From Rhodoferax potami (GTDB lineage Bacteria; Pseudomonadota; Gammaproteobacteria; Burkholderiales; Burkholderiaceae_C), in the NCBI RefSeq assembly GCF_032193765.1, contig NZ_JAVBIJ010000001.1, positions 2,914,001-2,978,000 of the forward strand: a stretch of DNA of 64,000 bases, given 5' to 3'. The position numbers were made by a program, and so were the translations under genes. Each line of letters starts with the position of its first letter. Positions within the stretch are counted from its first letter, which is position 1. Below are positions 49,584-58,490 of the stretch, piece by piece. Under the pieces are notes generated by a model that saw only the letters and a program-made list of their open reading frames with translations, had not been told where the DNA came from and made no database searches.

Positions 49584-51097
49584 TGCAGTCCCTCCTCCAC
49601 CAGTTCGGCAGCGCGCAGCAATGCACGGGCCTTCGCCTCGGTTTCTTTCCATTCCAGCTCAGGAACGCTGTCGGCCACCACGCCGGCTGCGGCCTGCACA
49701 TACAGCATCTGGTCTTTGATGATGCCGGTGCGGATGGCAATCGCCACATCCATGTCGCCCGCGTAGCTCAGGTAACCGCAGGCGCCGCCATAAATGCCGC
49801 GCTTGATCGGCTCCAGCTGGTCGATCAGCTCCATGGCGTGCACCTTGGGTGCTCCGGTGAGTGTGCCGGCCGGGAAGGTGGCCTTGAGCACGTCCATGCT
49901 GGTCATGCCGGCGTTCAAGGTGCCCTCGACGTTGCTCACGATGTGCATCACATGGCTGTAGCGCTCGACGATGAAAGCATCGGTCACCTTCACAGAGCCG
50001 ATTTCGGCAATGCGGCCGATGTCGTTGCGGGCCAGGTCGATCAGCATCACATGCTCGGCGCGCTCCTTGGGGTCGTTGATCAACTCCACCTCGGCCGCCT
50101 TGTCCAGCTCAGGGGTCGCACCACGCGGGCGGGTGCCGGCCAAGGGGCGTATGGTGACTTTGGTACCGGGCTTGTCGCCCACGGTGATTTGCTCTTGGCG
50201 GACCAAAATCTCCGGCGAAGCGCCCACCACTTGAAAGTCCCCGAAGTTGTAGAAATACATGTACGGGCTAGGGTTCAGGGTGCGCAGTGCGCGGTAGAGG
50301 CTCAGGGGCGATGCGGCGTAGCGCTTCTTGATGCGCTGCCCCACCTGCACCTGCATGAAATCGCCACCGGCAATCAGCTCTTTGGCTCGCTCTACGGCGG
50401 CAATGTAGTCCGCCTTGGCAAAGTCACGCTGGGCTTCAAAACTTTGCGAAGGCTTGATGTCCGGCGCGCTCACGGCCTGCGCCAGCTTGGCACGTAGCTC
50501 GGCCAAGCGCGCCTGGCCGGAGGCATAGGCGCTGGGTAAGGCCGGGTCCACGTAGACCATCAGGTGCAGCTTGCCCGACAGGTTGTCGATCACCGCCAGC
50601 TCTTCGCACTGCAAGAGCAGGATGTCAGGCGTGCCCAGCTCATCCGGCGGGCAGCTGTGCTGCAACTTTTTCTCGATATAGCGCACGGCGTCATAGCCAA
50701 AGTACCCCGCCAGACCGCCACAGAAACGCGGCATTCCGGGCTGCAGCGCCACCTTGAAACGCTGCTGGTACTGCGCAATAAAGTCGAGCGGGTTGAGAGC
50801 CGAGGTTTCCACCACCACGCCATCTGTGACCACTTCGGTCCGGGCATCAGCGCCAAAATGACTGGCGCGCACCAGAGTGCGCGCAGGCAGCCCGATAAAG
50901 CTGTAGCGGCCAAAGCGCTCGCCACCCACCACCGACTCCAGCAAAAAGCTGTTGGCAGCAGGTTCGGCCTCCCCGGCATTGCGGGCGAGCTTGAGGTACA
51001 CGGAGAGTGGGGTTTCCAGGTCCGCAAAGGCCTGGATGCTCAAGGGGATGCGGTTGTAGCCTTGCGCCTGCAAGGCCAGAAATTCGGATTCAGTCAT
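49580..51097 (-). CDS. trpE: Anthranilate synthase component I
   Basis: A 505-aa chorismate-binding enzyme. It shows LLESVVGGERFGRYSFIG (feedback site region), IRPLAGTRPRG, DLARNDIGRI, FPAGTLTGAPK and the late GGACGYLSYAGDMD. It makes anthranilate from chorismate using ammonia from TrpG. It is the first gene of the operon; the 388-bp region upstream should contain its promoter. I found no trp-rich leader peptide. Confidence 0.97.
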   Translation of the reverse strand: MTESEFLALQAQGYNRIPLSIQAFADLETPLSVYLKLARNAGEAEPAANSFLLESVVGGERFGRYSFIGLPARTLVRASHFGADARTEVVTDGVVVETSALNPLDFIAQYQQRFKVALQPGMPRFCGGLAGYFGYDAVRYIEKKLQHSCPPDELGTPDILLLQCEELAVIDNLSGKLHLMVYVDPALPSAYASGQARLAELRAKLAQAVSAPDIKPSQSFEAQRDFAKADYIAAVERAKELIAGGDFMQVQVGQRIKKRYAASPLSLYRALRTLNPSPYMYFYNFGDFQVVGASPEILVRQEQITVGDKPGTKVTIRPLAGTRPRGATPELDKAAEVELINDPKERAEHVMLIDLARNDIGRIAEIGSVKVTDAFIVERYSHVMHIVSNVEGTLNAGMTSMDVLKATFPAGTLTGAPKVHAMELIDQLEPIKRGIYGGACGYLSYAGDMDVAIAIRTGIIKDQMLYVQAAAGVVADSVPELEWKETEAKARALLRAAELVEEGLQ

Positions 51098-51485
51098 CGG
51101 GGGCTGTGCCTCTCAAACAATCTATTCACGGGTAGCTGGCACGCGAAGCTGCCAACTCGAAAAAGGTGCGCGCAATAGATCGGAGGGGAATCCGTGCCAC
51201 TTGATCGCGCAAGGCCCAAAAACCGTGCGCAATGGCCGAGAGAATCGGCCGGCAGGTATCAGAGCCCAGGCACAACAGACAAGGTACGCCAGGGCCAGGC
51301 CCCCCGGTCGCTCAAACCTGTTCTGCTGATGTGGTGGATAAACATAGGCGCCCAGTGTAGCAAACACGCCAAGGAGCCGGACCACAAAGAAACGGGGCTC
51401 CCCGCAAAAACCCTGATGCGCGTTCGGTTCCACAAATGCACAATCGACTTCAGAAAAAAGAACGACCGTTCTATTTAAGGCTTCC
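51098..51485. other. Divergent control region, trpE and chalcone-isomerase-like gene
   Basis: 388 bp with no supported gene. It must hold two divergent promoters. A palindrome lies at 51459-51472. No attenuator or leader peptide with Trp codons was recognised. Confidence 0.5.
51459..51472. promoter_or_regulatory. Palindrome AGAACG-AC-CGTTCT, candidate operator
   Basis: A perfect 6+2+6 dyad 13 bp before the start of the chalcone-isomerase-like gene. The AACGnnCGTT form resembles TetR-type operators. No regulator gene is adjacent. Confidence 0.45.
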
Positions 51486-52067
51486 ATGACATTGAAACAG
51501 TTTTTTTCCACGTGGCTGCTGGCGGCTTGTGCCGCAACGAGTGCTGTTGCGGCACCAGAGATCCATGGCGTCAAAATCGAAGACAGCATCACGCTGGCCG
51601 GCAGCAAACTGCAACTCAACGGTGCAGGCACCCGCTTTAAAGCCGTGTTCAAGGTCTATGTCGGTGAGCTCTACACCAGCCAGAAGGTCAGCTCCCTCGA
51701 TGAGCTGATTGCAGCGCCCGGGCCCAAGCGCCTGAGCATGACGTTTGTGCGCGAAATCGAAGCCGGTCCCTTCGGCAAGCTGCTGACGCGCGGGGTGGAA
51801 GACAACGTACCGAAGAACGAAATGTCCAAGCTGGTGCCGGGTCTGATCCGCATGGGCGACATCTTCACGGTGAACAAAGTGCTGGTCCCAGGGGATGTGA
51901 TCCATCTCGACTGGATACCGGGCACCGGCATGGTCGTGACCGCCAAAGGCAAAGTCCAAGGCGAGCCCTTCAAGGAGCCTGAGTTCTACAAGGCCATCAT
52001 GTCCATCTGGTTCGGCCCCTCACCCGCCGACTTCAAACTGAAAGAGGCCCTGCTCGGCCAGAAATAA
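51486..52067 (+). CDS. Chalcone-isomerase-like exported protein
   Basis: A 193-aa protein with a signal peptide (MTLKQFFSTWLLAACAATSAVAA, cleavage near 23). A bacterial chalcone-isomerase-like domain follows (FKVYVGELYTSQKV...KRLSMTFVREIEAGPF, DVIHLDWIPGTGMVV). Bacterial members are periplasmic and not known to act on chalcones. AAGG lies 5 bp before ATG 51486. It stands alone, with its own terminator. Confidence 0.87.
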   Translation: MTLKQFFSTWLLAACAATSAVAAPEIHGVKIEDSITLAGSKLQLNGAGTRFKAVFKVYVGELYTSQKVSSLDELIAAPGPKRLSMTFVREIEAGPFGKLLTRGVEDNVPKNEMSKLVPGLIRMGDIFTVNKVLVPGDVIHLDWIPGTGMVVTAKGKVQGEPFKEPEFYKAIMSIWFGPSPADFKLKEALLGQK

Positions 52068-52091
52068 ATTCCGTTTTACTCCAAGCCTCAT

Positions 52092-52123
52092 AGGCCGGTA
52101 TGGAAACGTACCGGCCTTTTTTT
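52092..52123 (+). terminator. Terminator of the chalcone-isomerase-like gene
   Basis: AGGCCGGTA (52092-52100), eight-base loop, TACCGGCCT (52109-52117), then a T-run. Confidence 0.9.
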
Positions 52124-52227
52124 CTTGCCGCCCGTCAAACACCGCAAATCAAGGTGACAAAGTCACAGCGGCGCGTTAGATTGGGTGGCGCCACCTCCAT
52201 CACCTATTGCAGCCCGGGGAGACACAC

Positions 52228-53757
52228 GTGAAACTCAGTTTGAAACTGCCACTGGCATTTGCACTGGCTTTGGTATTGCTGTTCATGGGGGGCGTGTTTG
52301 GCATACGAACACTCAACCATGCGGTAGACACCTACCGGATCGACGTATTGCGCCACGTTGAGGCCAATAAAAAGGCAGCCGACATCGCAGGACAGTTTTC
52401 CGTCGCCATCCAGGAGTGGAAAAACGTGTTGCTGCGTGGAAAGAATCCGAAAGACCTCGACCTCTATTGGGCCGCGCACCAAAAAGAAATGGCAAAGGTC
52501 ATTGAAGGTGTGGACGCCCTGAGCCGCGAAATGGACGACAGCACCAGCCGCGACCTCACCACACGGCTCTCCACCGCCATGGGCGGCACCGCCAAGGCCT
52601 ATGAGAGTGCTTTCATGGCGTTCAAGGAAAGTGGTTTCGATGCCACCGTGGGTGACAAAGCCGCCCGCGGCAAAGACCGGGAGTCCGCCGGTCTGTTGAT
52701 CACCCTGCGCAAACACCTGTCTGAAGAAGAAGCCCTGGCCTCCGAGAGCGCAAGCGCGCTAGCCTCTCGCGGAAGCGCTTTGGCCTATGGGGTCATGACC
52801 CTCGTCACCCTGATCGGTTTTGCCGGCAGCATTTGGATGAGTCGGCAAATTGTGCGCCCCTTGAGCGAGGCTGTGAGTGCCGCAGACAAGGTATCCCGCG
52901 GCGATTTGACGGCTACCCTTTACCCCGAGGGGCAAGACGAAATCGCCCATTTGCTGCGCTCCCTGCAAACCATGCAGACCAACCTGTCCACACTGGTCAC
53001 CAAAGTACGGCAAGGCGCGGAAAACGTGTCCCATGCGAGCGCGGAGATTGCCCATGGCAATCACGACCTGTCGATCCGCACCGAACAGCAGGCCAGCGCC
53101 TTACAAGAAACCGCAGCGTCCATGGATGAATTGGGTGCGACAGTGAGCCGCAGCTCCGAGGGTGCAGCACAAGCGAATGAGCGCGCAGTGAGCGCCTCGG
53201 AGGTCGCCTCGCGCGGTGGAGATGCGGTGGGCAAAGTGGTCGAGACAATGAAAGGCATTCACACCGCATCGAGCCGGATTTCAGAAATCATCGGGGTCAT
53301 CGACGGCATCGCGTTCCAGACCAATATTCTGGCCCTGAATGCGGCCGTCGAGGCAGCCCGGGCCGGCGAGCAAGGCCGCGGTTTTGCGGTGGTGGCCGCA
53401 GAGGTCCGCAGCCTGGCCGGCCGGAGTGCCGAGGCCGCCAAAGAAATCAAAAGCCTGATCAACGCCAGCGTGGAGCAAGTGGCCCTCGGGAGCAGCCAGG
53501 CCGCCCAAGCGGGCCACACCATGGCGGAAGTGGTGAACGCCATCCGGGAGGTCAGCACCATGGTGAGCGACATCAGCAATGCCAGCCACGAGCAACGCAT
53601 TGGCGTCAGCCAAGCGGGGCATGCGGTCACCCTGATCGATGAGGCGACCCAACAAAACGCGGCACTGGTCGAGCAAATGGCCGCCGCTGCATCGGGGCTG
53701 AAAGAGCAGGCCAAGGAATTGGTGGGCGTGGTCACCGTCTTCAGGCTCGCCACCTGA
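52228..53757 (+). CDS. Methyl-accepting chemotaxis protein
   Basis: A 509-aa receptor: TM1 near 7-26, a periplasmic four-helix-bundle sensor (about 30-185), TM2 near 188-208, HAMP, and a long cytoplasmic signalling hairpin with the tip [20 protein letters not shown]...[20 protein letters not shown]. There is no C-terminal CheR-binding pentapeptide (it ends VTVFRLAT). The ligand is unknown. GTG 52228 is the start, with GGGAG 6 bp upstream. Confidence 0.93.
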   Translation: MKLSLKLPLAFALALVLLFMGGVFGIRTLNHAVDTYRIDVLRHVEANKKAADIAGQFSVAIQEWKNVLLRGKNPKDLDLYWAAHQKEMAKVIEGVDALSREMDDSTSRDLTTRLSTAMGGTAKAYESAFMAFKESGFDATVGDKAARGKDRESAGLLITLRKHLSEEEALASESASALASRGSALAYGVMTLVTLIGFAGSIWMSRQIVRPLSEAVSAADKVSRGDLTATLYPEGQDEIAHLLRSLQTMQTNLSTLVTKVRQGAENVSHASAEIAHGNHDLSIRTEQQASALQETAASMDELGATVSRSSEGAAQANERAVSASEVASRGGDAVGKVVETMKGIHTASSRISEIIGVIDGIAFQTNILALNAAVEAARAGEQGRGFAVVAAEVRSLAGRSAEAAKEIKSLINASVEQVALGSSQAAQAGHTMAEVVNAIREVSTMVSDISNASHEQRIGVSQAGHAVTLIDEATQQNAALVEQMAAAASGLKEQAKELVGVVTVFRLAT

Positions 53758-53790
53758 CCCGGGGCATAGCCTGCGCTTGCCGGGCGTTTT

Positions 53791-54495
53791 CTAGATCCAG
53801 CGCAGCTGCGTCAGGCGGTCGACCACTGCGTCCGCGTCGACCTGATCCACCGGTTCCCCGTGGTTGTAGCCGTAACTGACCAGCAACACGGGGCAGCCTG
53901 CGGCCCGAGCGGCTTGCGCATCGTTGCTCGAATCTCCCACCATGAGGGTGCGCCCCGGCACGGTGCCGAGTCGCTCGCAGGCGTGCAACAAAGGCATGGG
54001 GTCCGGCTTCTTCCGGACTACCGTGTCGCCGCCAATCACGAGTGGAAAAAATGGCGCAAGACCCTTCTCTTGCAGCAAGTCGCGGGCAAACGCAGCCGGC
54101 TTGTTGGTCACGCACACCATGGGCAGCCCCGCCTGCTGCCAGCCGGCCAGCGCATCGCGGACTCCGGGGTAGACCTCGGAGTAACGTCCGTTGACCGCAC
54201 GATAGTGGTGCTGGTAAGACGCCCATGCCTGCTCAAACAGTGCTACGTTATCAGTAGCAGAACCCCCTTGATCAATGTGCGCCAGAAGGCCTTTTATCAA
54301 GTTTTCAGAGCCTTTGCCCACCAGCCGCTCGACCAAGGCTTGCTCCACCACAAAATCGCGGTACGGCAGGGGCAGATCTGCCACCATGCGCTGCAGAGCC
54401 TGCACAAAATCACCCAGCGTGTCGACCATGGTTCCGTCCAGGTCGACGATCACGGCATCCACATTTGACCGGGGCCAATCCAACATCTCACTCAC
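53791..54495 (-). CDS. gph: Phosphoglycolate phosphatase (HAD family)
   Basis: A 234-aa HAD hydrolase. The nucleophile is the first Asp of VDLDGTMVDT; VCVTNKPA, KPDPMPLLHACERLG and VGDSSNDAQAARAAG supply the other motifs. It removes 2-phosphoglycolate, a by-product of DNA-end repair. GTG 54495 has AGGAG 8 bp upstream; ATG 54486 is the alternative. It overlaps the end of the GGDEF-EAL gene. Specificity among HAD enzymes is inferred from context near rpe. Confidence 0.85.
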   Translation of the reverse strand: MSEMLDWPRSNVDAVIVDLDGTMVDTLGDFVQALQRMVADLPLPYRDFVVEQALVERLVGKGSENLIKGLLAHIDQGGSATDNVALFEQAWASYQHHYRAVNGRYSEVYPGVRDALAGWQQAGLPMVCVTNKPAAFARDLLQEKGLAPFFPLVIGGDTVVRKKPDPMPLLHACERLGTVPGRTLMVGDSSNDAQAARAAGCPVLLVSYGYNHGEPVDQVDADAVVDRLTQLRWI

Positions 54496-57269
54496 GAATT
54501 CCACTCCTGATGGCGCGCGCCTGAATCCAGGACACGAGTTCATTCACGGGCAAAGGCTTGGCAATCCAATACCCTTGGGCTTTCTGGCAACCCATGGCCG
54601 CCATTTGCAAGGCTTGCGCCTCGGTTTCAATGCCCTCGGCCACAGTGCCGAGCTTGAGCGTCGCAGCAACCCGCAAGGTCGCTTCGATCAGCACCCGGTG
54701 GTATTCGCTCTTGTCGAGCAAGTTCACAAACGACCGATCGATCTTCACCGAGTGAACCGGCAGCTCGTGCAAGCACGCAAGCGACGAGTAGCCGGTACCG
54801 AAATCGTCCAGCGACAGCGCAATACCCATCGCCCGCAGGTCTTGCAAAGTACTTTGCACCAGCGCATCTTGCGCGGCCAAGCTCTCGGTGACTTCCAGCA
54901 CCAGCTGGAAGGGCTCCATATTGGCCAGGCGCAGGGCGTCCCGCACCGCCTCCACCAGCCCCGGCTCCCGGAGTTGCGCCCGGGACAGGTTGACCGACAC
55001 ACTGGGTGGCGCCTCCGGCCCCAGTACACGCTGCATTTTTTCAAAAGCCTGGCAGGCCTCTTGCAACACGAACTGGCCCAGGGCGGCGATCAAGCCGCAA
55101 GACTCCGCCAGCGGAATAAAGTCCACCGGCGACACTGCGCCACGCACCGGATGGTGCCAACGCACCAAGGCTTCCATTCCCGCCAGCCCGTATCCGGGCA
55201 GATCCACAAGCGGCTGGTACACCACCGACATTTCACGCTGGGCCAGCGCATCGCGCAGGTCGTTTTCCAGCGCCACGGAATTGCTGACCTGGGAACGCAT
55301 GGCAGGGTCGAACACCACATAGCGCGCGCGGCCCGTGCGTTTGGCTTCATACATGGCGATGTCAGCGTCGCGCAGCACGCTGTCAGCATCGGGCTCAGCG
55401 TGGGCGCTGGTCACGATACCGATACTCACCGTCGAAATCACCCGGTGCCCCTCCACGGTGTAGGGCACAGCCAAAGTGTCCAGCAAACGGCTCGCGACAT
55501 GGATTGCATCGAGATCGCCCCGGATGTCATCCAGCAGCACCACGAACTCGTCTCCGCCGATACGGGCCGCCACTTTTTCGAAGTCGTCGCCCAGAGTAAA
55601 GGCATCAGCCCGGCCGGAGGCTGTCTTCGAGGCGGCGCGCAATTTGGCGCAACAGACCGTCGCCCACTGTATGCCCCAGGGTGTCGTTGACCTGCTTGAA
55701 GCGGTCAAAGTCCATGAACAAGACGGCAAAGTGGTAGCCGGGTTCGGTGCGGTGCCGCTCAATCGCCGTGCGGATCAACTCCAGCATCACGGTCCGGTTG
55801 GGCAAGGCCGTCAAGTCGTCGGTGCGCGCAGCAGAGCGGAGCTGCTGCTCCAAGGCTTTTTGGGCATTGACGTCCATCGCCACCCCGGCAATCCGCAGCA
55901 CCCGGCCTTGCACCGTGCGGTCCGCCGCGCGGCCTGCAAACAAAATCCAGATCCAGCGACCGGACTGATGCCGCAAGCGCACCGAGAGCCGGTGCTCGTG
56001 GGTTTCATCCAGCAGGTGTTGGCGAATCGACTCGTTCCAGGGCAACCAATCATCCGGGTGAATCAATGCTCTCCAACTCGCTGCGTGGGGGGACAAAACC
56101 CCGTCGGGATAGCCCAAGAACTGCTGCATGCGGCGGTTCCAGCCCACGCTGTTGTCGACCAGATCCCAATGCCAAATCCCCAAGCCTGCCCCGGATACGG
56201 CCAGCGACAAAATCTCTTGCTGGGAGCGCACTTCACTCAAATCGGTCGCCACCAGCACCCAACCGGCGTCGCCGCCTGCAGGGTCTGCAATCGGCTGCAT
56301 GTCCACCAGTACCCAGCCCCGCAAGCCTTGCCTCGTCAGGATGCGGACCTCACGCTTGATGCCACGGCCTTGGGCCAGGGCTTCGGTGAACTCTGAAAAA
56401 TGCGTCGGGTCTGCACTGCGCCCCCGCAACAACGTGCCGATCCGGCGGCCTTGCGCCGCCTCGCTGGTGTAACCGGTGAGCTCGGTGAATGCTTGATTGA
56501 TCCAGGTCACCCGGTGGGAGGCATCGGTAATCGCAATCGCATTGGAGCTGATTTCGGCGACAGTCGCCATGCGCTTGAGCCGCTCGGCTTGGCGCGATAA
56601 CTCTTCATATTGGCGGCGCACCGCCCGGGCAGTGGGCTCCACCAGAAACACCGCCAGCGCAAGGATCAGGAGCACGATCCCACCGACGATGGCCCATATC
56701 GTGCTGATCACGCGGTGACTGCGCTGCGAGGTGTCCGCGGCCAGTTGCTGCGCCAAGGTGTACAGCGTCATCTCCGCACGCGCGATGACCATCATGGTGC
56801 TGCGGACCTCCGTGTCCTGCAGCGCCCGGGGCGTCTCGCCGGACAGATTTGCCCTATCGAGTGACGCCCACAGGGCCTCGCGGACTACCAGCCAATCCTT
56901 TAAGGCAGCAATGGTTTCCCGGGAAGAAAGCGGGGCACTCTCCGACTGGCGGCGCTGCATTTGATCCAGCACATCCGCCTCTTTGCGCAGTCGCAGCGTG
57001 GTGGACGCCAGCGCCTGCCAACGATCCGGGTCCGGCGCTTGAGCCTTCGGGTCAGGTACCAACAGGCTGAGCCGCTGCAGCAACACCCGCTGCTCGGACA
57101 CGCTGTGCAATATGTGCAGGTCCAATTGCCGGTCTTCCTGCCACTGCAAAGACAAAACGGCACGGGAAAGCCCGAGCACCAACAGCAGCAGCAACACCCC
57201 GTACATGGCGCAGCGCACCAGCACATGGGTGTACAGCCAGCCCGAAGGGGGCACTCGGAGTCGCTGCAT
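54488..57269 (-). pseudogene. PAS-GGDEF-EAL signalling gene with an apparent 1-bp frameshift
   Basis: The 5' part (57269 to about 55612) encodes an N-terminal membrane helix, a periplasmic sensor, a second helix, two PAS domains and the first half of a GGDEF domain (FAVLFMDFDRFKQVNDTLGHTVGDGLL), then stops at a TGA near 55605. The 3' part continues one frame over with FEKVAARIGGDEFVVLLDDI and a full EAL domain (GMEALVRWHHP, LDDFGTGYSS, VAEGIETEAQ). Dropping one G from the GGG at about 55611-55613 joins them as EDSLRPADAFTLGDDFEK. The protein would make or degrade cyclic di-GMP. A sequencing error or a recent mutation both fit. The start is uncertain (ATG 57269 preferred). Confidence 0.85.
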
Positions 57270-57333
57270 CAGCACGCGGGGGGTAGCCACAAATCGCGGA
57301 GTGTGATGCAACGCTGGATCAGCGAGCGAGGCG

Positions 57334-58011
57334 TCAAGCCGCCAGCGCCAGGCGCATGGCGTCGACGACCGACTTGTAGTCCGGCTTGCCGAAAATGGCA
57401 CTGCCTGCCACAAAGGTGTCTGCACCGGCATCGGCTACGCGGCGGATGTTGTCGGTCTTGATACCACCGTCCACTTCAAGGCGGATGTCTTTACCGCTTG
57501 CGTCGATGCGCTTGCGCACTGCCTCGATCTTGCGCAAGGCCGAGTCAATAAAGCTCTGCCCGCCAAAGCCGGGGTTCACGCTCATGATGAGAATCAGGTC
57601 GATGTCGTCGATCACCCAGTCCAGCACATCCAAAGGCTCGGCGGGGTTGAACACCAAACCGGCTTTTACGCCCTTGCTCTTGATCGCCTGCACGCTACGG
57701 TGCACATGGCCGGAGGCATCGGGGTGAAAGCTGATGTAGTCCGCACCGGCCTCGGCAAAACTCGCCGCCAGCGCATCCACCGGGGAAATCATCAAATGCA
57801 CATCAATCGGCACTGCCACGCCGGCCGCTGTTTTGGCATGGGGCTTGAGTGCACTGCAAATCATGGGGCCGAAGGTCAGGTTCGGCACATAGTGGTTGTC
57901 CATCACGTCAAAGTGAATCCAGTCCGCACCTGCCGCGATAACGTCAGTCACTTCTTGACCCAAACGGGCAAAGTCGGCGGAGAGGATGGAGGGAGCAATG
58001 CGAAAGGTCAT
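57334..58011 (-). CDS. rpe: Ribulose-phosphate 3-epimerase
   Basis: A 225-aa TIM barrel starting [18 protein letters not shown]. It has [20 protein letters not shown], the metal site [16 protein letters not shown] and EVDGGI. It interconverts ribulose-5-P and xylulose-5-P. It is divergent from apaG across 78 bp. A longer open frame upstream is not conserved. Confidence 0.97.
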   Translation of the reverse strand: MTFRIAPSILSADFARLGQEVTDVIAAGADWIHFDVMDNHYVPNLTFGPMICSALKPHAKTAAGVAVPIDVHLMISPVDALAASFAEAGADYISFHPDASGHVHRSVQAIKSKGVKAGLVFNPAEPLDVLDWVIDDIDLILIMSVNPGFGGQSFIDSALRKIEAVRKRIDASGKDIRLEVDGGIKTDNIRRVADAGADTFVAGSAIFGKPDYKSVVDAMRLALAA

Positions 58012-58089
58012 AACAACGACGTCCGGGTAAGGGTGAGCGGGTTTATAGGGGTATTTCGGATTGCTTATTTTCGCAGGTAGCATTGCCCG

Positions 58090-58482
58090 ATGGCCAAATA
58101 TGCTTTTATGGTGGAAGTCAGCCCCCAATACCTGGCGGACCAATCCGCACCGAACGAAGACCTGTACGTCTTCGCCTATACCGTCACGATCACCAATGTC
58201 GGCGAGGTCACAGCCCAATTGATCTCGCGCACCTGGAACGTCAACGACGCTACCGGGCATACCGAGCGCGTCAAAGGGCTGGGGGTGGTGGGACAGCAAC
58301 CACTGCTTAAGCCCGGCCAGGCCTTCGAATACACGAGCGGCACCCGTTTGCGCACCCCCACCGGCACCATGCACGGCAGCTTTTTCTGTGTGGCCGAGGA
58401 TGGTGAAAAGTTTGATACCGACATTCCGATGTTCGTTCTAGACGCCCTGAGCGACGCCGGCGGCTCGCGCACCTTGCATTGA
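58090..58482 (+). CDS. apaG: ApaG protein
   Basis: A 130-aa single-domain beta protein: [13 protein letters not shown]...YAYTITI-type core ([22 protein letters not shown]) and [25 protein letters not shown]. ApaG is linked to Co/Mg tolerance and nucleotide metabolism; the biochemical role is unclear. It heads a plus-strand run with the gcr-like gene and thiL. Confidence 0.96.
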   Translation: MAKYAFMVEVSPQYLADQSAPNEDLYVFAYTVTITNVGEVTAQLISRTWNVNDATGHTERVKGLGVVGQQPLLKPGQAFEYTSGTRLRTPTGTMHGSFFCVAEDGEKFDTDIPMFVLDALSDAGGSRTLH

Positions 58483-58490
58483 GTAACGCC

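Noticed and set aside
51122..51652. 176-codon minus-strand frame upstream of trpE
   Set aside because: Overlaps the start of the chalcone-isomerase-like gene on the other strand, low-complexity translation, no ribosome site; treated as non-coding.
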